Assembly (NCBI GenBank): GCA_030038115.1
Contig: JASHPM010000461.1
Span: 1 to 42,875, forward strand
Source of the DNA: Acidobacteriaceae bacterium
Lineage (GTDB): Bacteria; Acidobacteriota; Terriglobia; Terriglobales; Acidobacteriaceae
Direction: 5' to 3'
DNA: 42,875 bases
Notes under the pieces: model-generated
Database searches by the model: none
What the model was told of the DNA's origin: nothing
What the model saw: the letters and a program-made list of their open reading frames with translations, nothing else
Shown here: piece by piece, positions 17,724-25,917 of the stretch
How positions within the stretch are numbered: the first letter of the stretch is position 1
How the letters are laid out: the number at the start of each line of letters is the position of its first letter
Made by a program: the position numbers and the translations under genes

Positions 17724-18932
17724 TTAACCGACGGCAAGAGAAATCAGCTTCTGTATGTCCATCGGCGTGTTCGATTGTGTGCCGCGGGGCAAGGTGGGCG
17801 CAATGACCAGGGCCTGCTTGTGCCCTTCGAACCACGCGATGAATACAGACCGATCGTAACCCGGCAGCCGCTGTTGATTGATCCACTGATACCAGGCACC
17901 CATATCCGCGTCGACCAGAGAGCCGGCGGGATCCAGCTCAGGAGCGGCACCGGCGTTGGAGAGCATCTCGTTCATCGGCCGCTGGCGCTGCCGGGGCGCG
18001 AACCGGACCAGCATGGTGAGCGGCTGCGCTCGACGCAGGGCCTCGCGTGCCGTCCACTGAGCAAAGGTAGTGCTGAAGATCTGCGTTCCGGATCCCTCGG
18101 TGAGAATCTTCAGCTGAAAACGATCCAGCACCGGGTCGCTGTTCACGCCCATGCCGAGATCGGCAGGCTGCAGCTGAGCGAGGTTGGTGCGCAGTTGTTC
18201 AGGCCCCATGCCCGGTTGTTGAATCTGCTTCTGCATATAGTTCAGCAACGCCGATCGAACCGGCCGCAGGGCGGTCCAGGAGACGCAGGTGAGCCCATCG
18301 CTGTGATCAGCAAGGTCGCCGCCGTCGATATACCAGTGGCCAAACGGAACAGGATGCGCGCTGGCCCGGCTTTCAACCACGCCCAGAAGCGCCGCCAGCC
18401 CGTTCTCCGCCCCAACCTCACGGAACCAGGTTCCATGGGGGCGCAGATTGCGGAAGAGTGGCGCGTCCCACGTGGAAACTCCCTGGCCGACGAGCGCGAT
18501 TCCAAGTCTGCAAACCGGGAGCGGCGCCACGGCAACGGCGCTCTCAAGATGCGTTTGGTATTCCATGGCTGCAGCGCGAAACGCGTCCTGTTGCTGCGTC
18601 GTCCAAAGCCAGGCGGACTCCTCTTCGAGAAAGACGGCAGGACGCCCGGCCCAGTCCATGCGTTCCAGTTTCGGAGAAAGAGAGATCTTCGCAAACGGAG
18701 CGAACCACCCGTCGAGCTGACCCGGATCGAGAGAGCTCAGGCAGGAAAGCTCCTGATCGATCGCACGTCGCTCCTCCGGAAATCGGAAATCGTAATCGAT
18801 CACCTGCAGAAGCAATGAGGACAGAAAAGTGAGCGGCAGCTTCCGGAAGATCGGCAGATGCGCGACCGCGAGCTCTCTGGCCAGCGGGGGATACGCTGCG
18901 AAATTCTCGGGTTGCAGGTCGCTCGGCTGCAT
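17724..18932 (-). CDS. Unrecognised 402-aa protein in the CRTAC1/TPR operon
   Basis: I do not recognise this family. The start at 18932 (MQPSDLQPENFAAYPPLAREL) is preferred because it lies 7 nt after the stop of the AlkP-fold gene; an upstream in-frame ATG would overlap that gene. There is no signal peptide or membrane segment, so the protein is probably cytoplasmic while its operon partners are exported. Visible stretches include SLSPKLERMDWAGRPAVFLEEESAWLW (residues about 90-120), GHWYIDGGDLADHSDGLTCVSW, a Gln-rich helix (MQKQIQQPGMGPEQLRTNL), RFAPRQRQRPMNEML, and a C-terminal MGAWYQWINQQRLPGYDRSVFIAWFEGHKQALVIAP. The composition is that of a real gene and it is tightly packed in the operon, so it is likely functional. 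A link to the neighbours' assembly or regulation is only inference. Confidence 0.75.
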   Translation of the reverse strand: MQPSDLQPENFAAYPPLARELAVAHLPIFRKLPLTFLSSLLLQVIDYDFRFPEERRAIDQELSCLSSLDPGQLDGWFAPFAKISLSPKLERMDWAGRPAVFLEEESAWLWTTQQQDAFRAAAMEYQTHLESAVAVAPLPVCRLGIALVGQGVSTWDAPLFRNLRPHGTWFREVGAENGLAALLGVVESRASAHPVPFGHWYIDGGDLADHSDGLTCVSWTALRPVRSALLNYMQKQIQQPGMGPEQLRTNLAQLQPADLGMGVNSDPVLDRFQLKILTEGSGTQIFSTTFAQWTAREALRRAQPLTMLVRFAPRQRQRPMNEMLSNAGAAPELDPAGSLVDADMGAWYQWINQQRLPGYDRSVFIAWFEGHKQALVIAPTLPRGTQSNTPMDIQKLISLAVG

Positions 18933-18939
18933 GGCAACT

Positions 18940-20094
18940 CTAAAGAAGCTCGTTGATGGGTTTGCCCAGCGAGTCGACGGGCGAAAAACCCAGCATCGCT
19001 CCGAGGCTGGGAACCAGATCGATGGACTGTACGGGCCGGTCATACACCACTCCCGATCGAGCACCTGCTCCCATGACCATCATCCACGTGGTGCGGGAAG
19101 CGATATCTCCGGTGCGGTGGTGCTGGAATCCGTTTCCGCCGGAATCCTGGTCGGCATCGCGTCCAAAATCGGGCAGGATGAGAAGAGTGGTGTTGCCCGC
19201 GTACTCAGGCTCGCTCTGAACCGCGCGCCACAGCTCCGCGCAAAGCCGATCCGTGCGCTGGATCCCATCAATATAGAGGGAGTATGCGCCGGAGTGCGCG
19301 ATATCGATGTCGTGCATGGTGATCCACAACAGACTGGGCGCAAAGAGCGCCATTAGACGTTTGGCAATATACACCGAGAGCTCATCGGGGCTGGCGAGGG
19401 TGCGAGCGTGCGCAAGGAAATCCCCGACCGACAGCTTAAGGACGCTTTCCATCTGCTGCAGCTCGAATTCGTTGCCCTCCACCTGCGGAGTGTAGAGCGG
19501 GGTTTCATAGTTGTCGTGCAGCAGATGCTCGTAGTCAACCTGTGTGCCCGCGGTGGCTGCCTGCAGCAGCCGCTTGGGCAGCACCACCGTCGCGCCGGAG
19601 CCGTAGCGCCGGGAATCGCTTTCACCGATGCGGTTAAAGCCGTTGCTGGGGGCTACGACCCAGGCGTCGTCAGCCGGCCGGCGCAGATCCCTGCGAAAGT
19701 ACTCGAAAACCGTGGGGTGCTGCGGCGGTACTGCGGAGAAGTTGTTCAGGGTTTCGTAGACACCGGTAGCCAGACTGGCTGTCGCCACATAGTGGCCGAG
19801 AATGCCGCGATTCACCACCTGCGTGAAGAAGCTGGACTGCGGAATCAGTTCATTCAGCAGATGCGGAATGTTCTCCTGGCCTTCCGGTGCAAAAGTCTCC
19901 TGATCGCGCGCACCTCCGCCAAAGGTAATGACGATGACTTTGCGCCGGCGCCGGACCGATTCTGCGGACACGAAAGGGCTGGCGCTCATCAGCGCTGCGC
20001 CAAGGCTCAGGCCTGCGGCCTCGCGCAGGAAATCTCTGCGGCTGCGGCTTACGCTGCCGGCAATCGCGCGGGAACTCATGGTGTCTGCGCCCAT
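18940..20094 (-). CDS. Tat-exported alkaline-phosphatase-superfamily-like protein
   Basis: A 384-aa protein with a clear twin-arginine signal (S-R19? region reads SRSRRDFLREAAGLSLGAALM). Mature parts look like the alkaline phosphatase/sulfatase superfamily: a first strand KVIVITFGGGARDQETF carrying an early acidic ligand region, NIPHLLNELIPQSSFFTQV, GHYVATASLATGVYE, ITMHDIDIAHSGAYSLYIDGI, TTLLILPDFGRDADQDSGG with a D-F-G metal-site-like motif followed by FQHH, and the C-terminal SIDLVPSLGAMLGF typical of sulfatase-like enzymes. The usual Cys/Ser-x-Pro-x-Arg sulfatase motif is not visible, so substrate is open. It resembles the DUF1501 type of Tat proteins in layout. A second ATG at 20079 could be the start. 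It is 7 nt upstream of the unrecognised gene. Confidence 0.78.
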   Translation of the reverse strand: MGADTMSSRAIAGSVSRSRRDFLREAAGLSLGAALMSASPFVSAESVRRRRKVIVITFGGGARDQETFAPEGQENIPHLLNELIPQSSFFTQVVNRGILGHYVATASLATGVYETLNNFSAVPPQHPTVFEYFRRDLRRPADDAWVVAPSNGFNRIGESDSRRYGSGATVVLPKRLLQAATAGTQVDYEHLLHDNYETPLYTPQVEGNEFELQQMESVLKLSVGDFLAHARTLASPDELSVYIAKRLMALFAPSLLWITMHDIDIAHSGAYSLYIDGIQRTDRLCAELWRAVQSEPEYAGNTTLLILPDFGRDADQDSGGNGFQHHRTGDIASRTTWMMVMGAGARSGVVYDRPVQSIDLVPSLGAMLGFSPVDSLGKPINELL

Positions 20095-20190
20095 AACTGG
20101 AACTGCTTCTCCTGCCGGGAATTCACGTGATATTCCCGATCACTTCCGATTCCATGATCCCGAGCAAGTCGGCCGCAATGTGATTCAGGA

Positions 20191-21600
20191 TCACTGGGCG
20201 CCGCTGCTCTTTGCGGAATACAAAAACTGCTCGACCTCCGCACGTTCTTTGTCGTCGTCGGCGAGGTGTTCCGCACGCTGCTTCTGATAGACCGCGAATT
20301 CCTGGTCGGCGTGCTCCTTGTCACCGACATGAACATAGTCGGTGGCGAGGCGATAATGAGCATCCGGCTGATTCGGGTTCAGTTCGAGCGCGCGCTCATA
20401 TTCCGGAATTGAATCGCGGTAATCGTGCTGGTCCGCGTAGAGATTGCCCAGTTGCAGATGAGCGTCGGCGAGGTTCGGGTCCAAAGCTATGGCTTTTTGC
20501 AGAAGAGACTGCACCGTCCCGAGATCGGGGCTCGACTGCTCGAGCCGTTTTCCTTTCCACAGGCTCATCGCGTAATCATACTGCGCCTGGGCGACGCTGG
20601 GCTGCAGCGTTGCGTAACGCCGGAATCTCTCGATGACTTCCTCGGCCTGGCTCGGAGAGCGATCATAGGCGCGGGCGAGAAACTGATAGCAGCGCGGATC
20701 ACCGGGGCTGAGATCCACCGCCTTGAGGAGGGCCTCGACCGACTGCTCGTAGAGGCCGCGGGCGTAAAGCGCCATGCCCAGACCAATCTGGAGTCGGGGC
20801 GAACCGGGATAGCGCTCAGTGGCGAATTTGAAGACGTTGACGGCGGGCTCATAGGTCCTGTGCAGAAGAAGTTCGCCACCCCAGGCGAAGAGATTATCGT
20901 CGCTGGGATCGAGGTGCGCAGCCGTTTCATAATCGTGGGCTGCGGCCAGGTAATTTCCCTGCTTTTCGTCGACCTGGCCCAGCAGGTTGTGCATCTCGCC
21001 CGTCCGATCCTGCACCAGCAGGCTGGCAGCGACCTTGTGCGCGTCGTCGAGACGACCCGTGAGGAAATCGGCCATCGCCAGATCGTAGCCGTTGTCGTAG
21101 GCGACGGGGTTGATCTGTTGCGCTCGCGCGAGCAGCGGACAGGCCTGCGCGAGATTGCCGGCCCGGATATAGAACTCACCCAGATTATGGTTGGCGGTGT
21201 AGTTATTCGGCTCCAGTTCGAGCGCTTTGCGGAATTGTTCCCCGGCGAGCTTCACTTCTCCGGCGTGGGTAAGGGTAGCGGCCAGGTTCGTCCGGGCCGC
21301 TGCGTAATCCGGCCGGATGCGCACCGCAGCTTCGAGCTGGTCGATGGCCTTTGCATCCTCCGAAAGCGCAGCGTAGCTCATCCCCAGCAGCTCGTGCACT
21401 TCAAAGTTATTCTTCACCCTGGGCAGGAGCTGTTCCAGTTGTGTTGCCGCCTGAGCATAGCGTCCGGCGTTGTAGTCCGCCGCCGCCGACTGAAACTGCC
21501 GATCCAGTTCCTTTGCCTCGGTGTCCGCGGGTCTCGCGGAGGTCACCCATACCAGAAGAAAAAAAGCAGTCGCCAGCCGGAATGGGGCCCACCTGCTCAC
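20191..21600 (-). CDS. Secreted TPR protein
   Basis: A 469-aa protein with signal peptide (FRLATAFFLLVWVTSARPA) followed by about ten tetratricopeptide units from residue 30 to 455, for example YAQAATQLEQLLPRVKNNFEVHELLG, DAKAIDQLEAAVRIRPDYAAARTNLA, and near the end YRDSIPEYERALELNPNQPDAHYRLA. It presumably acts as a periplasmic scaffold. The GTG start is supported by GGAGG at 21607-21611, 6 nt upstream. It begins the downstream part of the minus-strand run (TPR, AlkP-fold, unknown, CRTAC1, TPR) and is separated from the TonB receptor by a terminator-like hairpin. Its repeats resemble those of the TPR protein at 14120-15775 (both have a W/AWG-x-ELLLHR segment), so the two are probably paralogues. 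Confidence 0.87.
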   Translation of the reverse strand: MSRWAPFRLATAFFLLVWVTSARPADTEAKELDRQFQSAAADYNAGRYAQAATQLEQLLPRVKNNFEVHELLGMSYAALSEDAKAIDQLEAAVRIRPDYAAARTNLAATLTHAGEVKLAGEQFRKALELEPNNYTANHNLGEFYIRAGNLAQACPLLARAQQINPVAYDNGYDLAMADFLTGRLDDAHKVAASLLVQDRTGEMHNLLGQVDEKQGNYLAAAHDYETAAHLDPSDDNLFAWGGELLLHRTYEPAVNVFKFATERYPGSPRLQIGLGMALYARGLYEQSVEALLKAVDLSPGDPRCYQFLARAYDRSPSQAEEVIERFRRYATLQPSVAQAQYDYAMSLWKGKRLEQSSPDLGTVQSLLQKAIALDPNLADAHLQLGNLYADQHDYRDSIPEYERALELNPNQPDAHYRLATDYVHVGDKEHADQEFAVYQKQRAEHLADDDKERAEVEQFLYSAKSSGAQ

Positions 21601-21606
21601 AGCTCA

Positions 21607-21611
21607 CCTCC
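21607..21611 (-). promoter_or_regulatory. Shine-Dalgarno supporting the GTG start of the TPR gene
   Basis: GGAGG on the minus strand lies 6 nt upstream of the GTG at 21600 and fixes that non-ATG start. Confidence 0.6.
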
Positions 21612-21640
21612 ATCATTGGCGCGTGAGCGAAGCGCATCGT

Positions 21641-21683
21641 AAAAATAGCTCCGGAAAGGCGCCGCACAGGCGGGGCCTTTCCG
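21641..21683 (-). terminator. Intrinsic terminator-like hairpin after the TonB receptor gene
   Basis: On the minus strand a perfect 9-bp stem (CGGAAAGGC at 21675-21683 pairing with 21652-21660) with a GC-rich loop that can form an inner 3-bp stem is followed, six bases later, by a run of five T. It lies 19 nt after the receptor stop and 40 nt before the next gene, so it could end or attenuate readthrough into the TPR gene. Confidence 0.6.
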
Positions 21684-21701
21684 AGGTCACTTGATCTTAC
21701 C

Positions 21702-24700
21702 TCAGTAGTACAGCTTCAGAGCAAACTGGATCTCACGCGGGTCGTAGGGATCGAAGCGGGTGGATCCGATCTCGCCGAAGGTCGTGCTGTTGTACGTCCC
21801 GGAGCCCCCAATCGATACCACACCGTTGCCTCCGAAGTTTGGCGCGTTGAAGGTCGGATGGTTGAGGATATTGAAGAACTCCGCCCGGAATTGCGCCGAC
21901 CATCGCTCGTTGAGCTGGATCGCCTTAAAGGTGGAGAAGTCGAAGGTGCGCAGACCGGGCCCCGGAATCTGCCCAGCCGTCTGGCCCAGAGCTGCGGCGC
22001 CGGTCAAAGCAACGCATCCCGTCGGCGTGGGCGGCGAAACCCCCAGCTCGCAGGGCTGGTTAAAGGCGGCTGCGTTGCCAATCCAGTTCAGTTGCCCATT
22101 CTTGTCCTTGTAGAGTCCGAGTTTGGGATCGCCAGTCAGCAGATCGTTGCAGCCCAGGCCCGCCGCTGTCCCGTCGGGACAGCCGAAATTGATCGGTTGG
22201 CCACCCTGCAGGGTCGTGATCCAGTTCACTGACCAGCCGCCAATGAAGTCGTTTCCGACTTTGCCGACACTGTTGGCCAGCATTTTGCCCTGGCCGAAGG
22301 GCAACTGATACAGGCCGCTGAAGTGGAGCACCTGACGGACATCAAAATCGGCCAGAGCCCAATCGAACGGCAGACCCAGGCCTGGGACATCCAGGGCGCG
22401 TACCGTATTGGTACTTCCGCCGTTCAGCAGGTCGCCGGCGTCGGTCAGGGTCTTCGAATAGGTGTAGCCGAAGAGAAATTGGAGGCCATTCTGGAGCTGC
22501 TGGACCGCCTGGATCTGGACGCCGTTGTAGTCGCTCCTTCCGATCGTCTCCTGATAGCTCATCCCGTGCGAGAAATCGGGCCACGGAACCGCATTCGTCG
22601 TACTGGCGGTAGCCGCCAGAATCTGACTCACGTTGTTGGTGCTCAAGCCGGTCTGGAGATCCTCACCCTGCGTGAAGACGTATCCGATCTGAGCAGACAA
22701 ACCGCGGTTGATGGCGTACTGGAACGTGAGGTTCGCGTTCTGATTGCGCGGAGTGACCCAGTTGAACTGAGCCCCCTCCAGCCCAAGACCCTCGGCATTC
22801 ACGTCGGCGGGTGTGAACCCGATACACGACATCCCGGACTCAAGGGTATACGTGCCGCCGGGGCTCGCGGTCTTGCAACCGGACCAGGGCGTGTTGTACC
22901 CGATGGGGGAAACATCCTGTAGTCCGTTCGGACTGCCCGGTGGAACTTCCGGACTGTATGAGAAGTTGTACACGAACGGGTAATTCTCGCCGATGTTCGG
23001 AGAGTACCCTTGATTCTCAAACGAGTTGTAGAAGATGCCATAACCGCCACGTATTACCAGCTTCGGCGTCAACTGGAATGCAAAGCCGACCCGGGGCGCA
23101 AAATTGTCCTCCTGGGTCAGCACCAGCCCGCGCCCGTACTTGTTGGTCTCCTCCAGGTCGATTCCGTCTTTCGCCAGCAAATCGATAAACCCTTCGCCGG
23201 CCAGCGACGGATTGTTGGCCGTCGAAGATAAAGTGCGGTTATCCTTCCCGGTGGCCGGGATCAGGTACGTCGGCGTACCGCCGTTCAGTGCGCTGGGCAC
23301 GAAGTTTGCCTGGCCGCCGTTGGTTTCCTGAATCGGTCCGAAGTAATCCCAGCGCAGACCCAGATTCAGCGTCAGCTTCGGTGTCACCTTCCAGTCGTCC
23401 TGCAGGTAAAGCGCCGTATACGTCTTGTAATCATAGGTCGTGTTGATGTTGGAGGCATTGATCGAGTCCGACCCGCCCGAGTAATTGACGCCGTTTGGAA
23501 CCGTCGCCGTGGTCGGGCTGATCAGAAACTGTCCGATGCCAACGTTGCCTTCGCTCGTGTTTGGTACGTCCACGAACTGGCCGTTATAGTCGAAATTCCC
23601 GCGCGAAAATGCCGGTTGCAGCGTGTCGAATTTGATGTGCTGCGACTCGACTCCCATCTTGAAGTTGTGCTGCCTCCAGATCCGCGTGAAGTCGTCGGTC
23701 AGTTGCAGCGTTTGGCTGATTTCGTCGGAAGGCAGGAATGAATTGCTGCCCAGCGTGGACATGCCGCCAATATCGTACTCGGGAAGGCCGCCGTTCTCCG
23801 TCGACTGCGGAATGCCCTGGATGCCAAATTCCCCCGGGAGGCCGGAGACGTCGCCCTCCGGACCGTAACGGGTGGTGTGCAGGTGGTTGAAGCCGACACG
23901 CGCCACATTGATCGTGTTGGACGAAAAGACGTGCGTCCATGCTCCAGCCGACTGGTTGGAGTGCGCTGTCTGGATGCCCTCCTGGAATCCGCCGCCGTCG
24001 GCGATGCCGCCGAAGGGCCCGGGAATGTATTGCGGATCGTCCACGTAGCTCAGACGGTAGAAAACCTGGTTTTTTGTCGAGGGATCGTAGTCTCCACGGA
24101 TATCGAAGGCGTTGCGGTGCTCGAACAGGTTGGGGTGTGACGTGAAATTATCAAACGTGGCGCCCGTTGTCGGCGCCGGATACACATTCAGCAGCTTAAC
24201 GGCATTGGCATCCAGCCGCGCTCCTGGAATCTGATTCAGGTCAGCACACGTGGAGAGATTGTAGGTCATTGTCCCAGGTCCGCAATCCGTGCTGAAGGCG
24301 TCACGCACGTAGCCTGTCGTTGTGGCAACCAGCCCGGATACCGGATCCACCGAACCCGCTGTGACCGATCGCGTGGTGGCCGGATCGAGGATGGTGCCCT
24401 GGGCGAAACTACGACCCAGATCGTCCGTCAAAGGCGCAGCGCTGGTCTGTGCTGAGATCAGCTGCGACAGGTTGGTATAGCCGCTGGCGGTCATTTGCGC
24501 GGTGGGCACCGTAATGCCGGACTCGACCTGACCCAGTACGCGCCGCAGTCCTTCATAGTCGCCGAAGAAGAAGACCTTGTTCCTGACGATAGGGCCGCCG
24601 ATGGTGGCTCCGAACTGATTCTGCTGCAGGGCGCCCTTGGCAAGTCCATTCTGGTCTTCAAACCAGTCGGCCGCGTCGAGTACGCGGTTGCGGAAGAATT

Positions 24701-25508
24701 CCCACACGTCCCCATGCACCTCGTTGGTGCCGGCTTTGATCGTCGCGTTCAGCACCGCCCCGCCTGCTCGTCCGAGCTGGGCACTGAAGTCCGCCGTCTG
24801 CACCTGGAATTCCTGAATCGCATCCACAGGAGGCAGAACGATGAAGTTGGTTCCGTTCAGGAAATCCACCGTGTCGGAATTGTTGTCAATTCCATCCAGC
24901 AGGTAATTGTTCTGAGCGGGTCGCAGACCATTGGCGGAAAAGGCTCCGTTCGCCGCGTTGCCGCGCGTATCAGCCTGGGGCGTCTGCATGCCGGCGCCCA
25001 GCTGCGCCAGAAAGGTGAAGTTCCGCCCGTTCAGGGGCAAAGAGTTCACCTCCGTGGATCCGATGGTGGCGCCTACGGAGGATTGCTCCGTCTGCAGCAA
25101 CGGGGGCGCGCTCGTCACCTCGACGGTTTGGGTGGCCGTGCCGGGCTTCAGGGCTATGTTGATTTGAAGGGTCTGGTTGACGGTCAGGGTGACGTTGGTC
25201 TGCGTCGTAGTCGCAAATCCCGGGGCCGCTACGGTGACGTGATACTGCCCGATCCTGACTGGCGAGAAAGTGTAGACGCCGGCGCCGTTCGTTCTTGACT
25301 GCAGAGCCAGGCCGATGTCGGTATTCAGAAGCGTCACCTGTGCTCCGGGCACAACTGCACCGGTTTGGTCCGCAACGACTCCGGTGATGGTTCCTTCATC
25401 GACCTGGGCAAAGGTTTGTCGCTCGGACAGCAACAGTAAAGACAAACCAGCTAGAACAACGCAGCCAGACTTACCGATCCAACGCACAGAATTGCGCCGT
25501 GTGGCCAT
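21702..25508 (-). CDS. TonB-dependent receptor, Oar-like, with N-terminal carboxypeptidase-regulatory domain
   Basis: A 1268-aa outer-membrane beta-barrel for energised uptake, of the Oar-like/carboxypeptidase-regulatory type abundant in Acidobacteriota. The ATG at 25508 is chosen because GGAGGAG precedes it by 6 nt; upstream in-frame codons give no family similarity. Signal peptide: SGCVVLAGLSLLLLSERQTFA. Residues about 36-120 are the beta-sandwich (GTITGVVADQTGAVVPGAQV, GVYTFSPVRIGQYHVTV, PGFATTTQTNVTLTVNQ). The plug follows (VNSLPLNGRNFTFLAQLG, NNYLLDGIDNNSDTVDF, DAIQEFQVQTADFSAQLGRAGGAVLN). The rest is barrel, ending in aromatic residues (FALKLYY) expected for BAM recognition. No TonB box could be placed. 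A promoter with a LacI-operator-like site lies about 200 nt upstream. The ligand is unknown, and carbohydrate is an inference. Confidence 0.93.
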   Translation of the reverse strand: MATRRNSVRWIGKSGCVVLAGLSLLLLSERQTFAQVDEGTITGVVADQTGAVVPGAQVTLLNTDIGLALQSRTNGAGVYTFSPVRIGQYHVTVAAPGFATTTQTNVTLTVNQTLQINIALKPGTATQTVEVTSAPPLLQTEQSSVGATIGSTEVNSLPLNGRNFTFLAQLGAGMQTPQADTRGNAANGAFSANGLRPAQNNYLLDGIDNNSDTVDFLNGTNFIVLPPVDAIQEFQVQTADFSAQLGRAGGAVLNATIKAGTNEVHGDVWEFFRNRVLDAADWFEDQNGLAKGALQQNQFGATIGGPIVRNKVFFFGDYEGLRRVLGQVESGITVPTAQMTASGYTNLSQLISAQTSAAPLTDDLGRSFAQGTILDPATTRSVTAGSVDPVSGLVATTTGYVRDAFSTDCGPGTMTYNLSTCADLNQIPGARLDANAVKLLNVYPAPTTGATFDNFTSHPNLFEHRNAFDIRGDYDPSTKNQVFYRLSYVDDPQYIPGPFGGIADGGGFQEGIQTAHSNQSAGAWTHVFSSNTINVARVGFNHLHTTRYGPEGDVSGLPGEFGIQGIPQSTENGGLPEYDIGGMSTLGSNSFLPSDEISQTLQLTDDFTRIWRQHNFKMGVESQHIKFDTLQPAFSRGNFDYNGQFVDVPNTSEGNVGIGQFLISPTTATVPNGVNYSGGSDSINASNINTTYDYKTYTALYLQDDWKVTPKLTLNLGLRWDYFGPIQETNGGQANFVPSALNGGTPTYLIPATGKDNRTLSSTANNPSLAGEGFIDLLAKDGIDLEETNKYGRGLVLTQEDNFAPRVGFAFQLTPKLVIRGGYGIFYNSFENQGYSPNIGENYPFVYNFSYSPEVPPGSPNGLQDVSPIGYNTPWSGCKTASPGGTYTLESGMSCIGFTPADVNAEGLGLEGAQFNWVTPRNQNANLTFQYAINRGLSAQIGYVFTQGEDLQTGLSTNNVSQILAATASTTNAVPWPDFSHGMSYQETIGRSDYNGVQIQAVQQLQNGLQFLFGYTYSKTLTDAGDLLNGGSTNTVRALDVPGLGLPFDWALADFDVRQVLHFSGLYQLPFGQGKMLANSVGKVGNDFIGGWSVNWITTLQGGQPINFGCPDGTAAGLGCNDLLTGDPKLGLYKDKNGQLNWIGNAAAFNQPCELGVSPPTPTGCVALTGAAALGQTAGQIPGPGLRTFDFSTFKAIQLNERWSAQFRAEFFNILNHPTFNAPNFGGNGVVSIGGSGTYNSTTFGEIGSTRFDPYDPREIQFALKLYY

Positions 25509-25514
25509 CCGAGT

Positions 25515-25521
25515 CTCCTCC
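25515..25521 (-). promoter_or_regulatory. Strong Shine-Dalgarno of the TonB receptor gene
   Basis: GGAGGAG on the minus strand, 6 nt before the ATG at 25508. It decides the start among several in-frame ATGs further upstream. Confidence 0.75.
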
Positions 25522-25530
25522 ATAAACTGC

Positions 25531-25569
25531 GTGAGCCCTGATCGTGAGCCCTGATCGTGCGCCCTGATA
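25531..25569. repeat. Three tandem 13-bp repeats in the receptor 5' leader
   Basis: The unit GTGAGCCCTGATC occurs at 25531-25543 and 25544-25556, exactly, and at 25557-25569 with two changes (GTGCGCCCTGATA). It sits 10 nt upstream of the Shine-Dalgarno of the TonB receptor gene, within its predicted 200-nt leader. Confidence 0.9.
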
Positions 25570-25635
25570 CTGTTGTTTTTGTTCGATTCTGTTCGAATGG
25601 CCTCAACTGGGGACACAGGGGAAGGCAATCGAAAC

Positions 25636-25647
25636 AGAACGCGTTCT
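25636..25647. promoter_or_regulatory. Perfect 12-bp palindrome in the receptor leader
   Basis: AGAACGCGTTCT is a perfect palindrome in the divergent intergenic region. Its core AACGCGTT recurs at 32530-32537 upstream of the GH2 gene. A further imperfect inverted pair (TTCTGTTCGA at 25587-25596 with TCGAAACAGAA at 25629-25639) adjoins it. Possible regulator site or RNA structure; no regulator can be named. Confidence 0.4.
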
Positions 25648-25689
25648 CTTCTTACCGCTGCGGGGTTCCTGCCCTGAGTACAGCCTGCA

Positions 25690-25703
25690 TGGAAACGGTT
25701 ACA
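25690..25703. promoter_or_regulatory. LacI-family operator-like site at the receptor promoter
   Basis: TGGAAACGGTTACA matches the LacI/CcpA-type consensus TGWAANCGNTNWCA at all fixed positions but one. It lies about +7 to +20 relative to the expected start of the minus-strand receptor promoter, a place where a repressor would block transcription. A perfect match to the same consensus lies over the GH2 start codon. Confidence 0.4.
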
Positions 25704-25716
25704 CTCAAGCGGCAAA

Positions 25717-25746
25717 ACTGTAGTACACACAGCGACCCCTTGTCAA
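25717..25746 (-). promoter_or_regulatory. Sigma-70-type promoter of the TonB receptor gene
   Basis: On the minus strand: -35 TTGACA (25741-25746, perfect), 18-nt spacer, -10 TACAGT (25717-25722, 4/6). Expected start near 25710, giving a leader of about 200 nt that contains the operator-like site, the 12-bp palindrome and the tandem repeats. Confidence 0.55.
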
Positions 25747-25917
25747 TCGAAAGGTGGAGACGAACCTCCTCCTCCCGTCTTCTGCGGCTTCGCACGCGCC
25801 CGGAATGCGGGCCGAAAAATTGGCTGAACGGCCCCGCGCACAACACGTAAAGCGGCCGGAAACGATAAGCGCTCCGAGGGTGCTATCCTGCGTGAGCCAC
25901 AGGTGCTCAAATCCAGG

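Noticed and set aside
25571-25600. Direct GTTCGA repeats as a separate operator
   Set aside because: Only 6 bp long and partly explained by the imperfect inverted pair already noted. Too weak to list alone.
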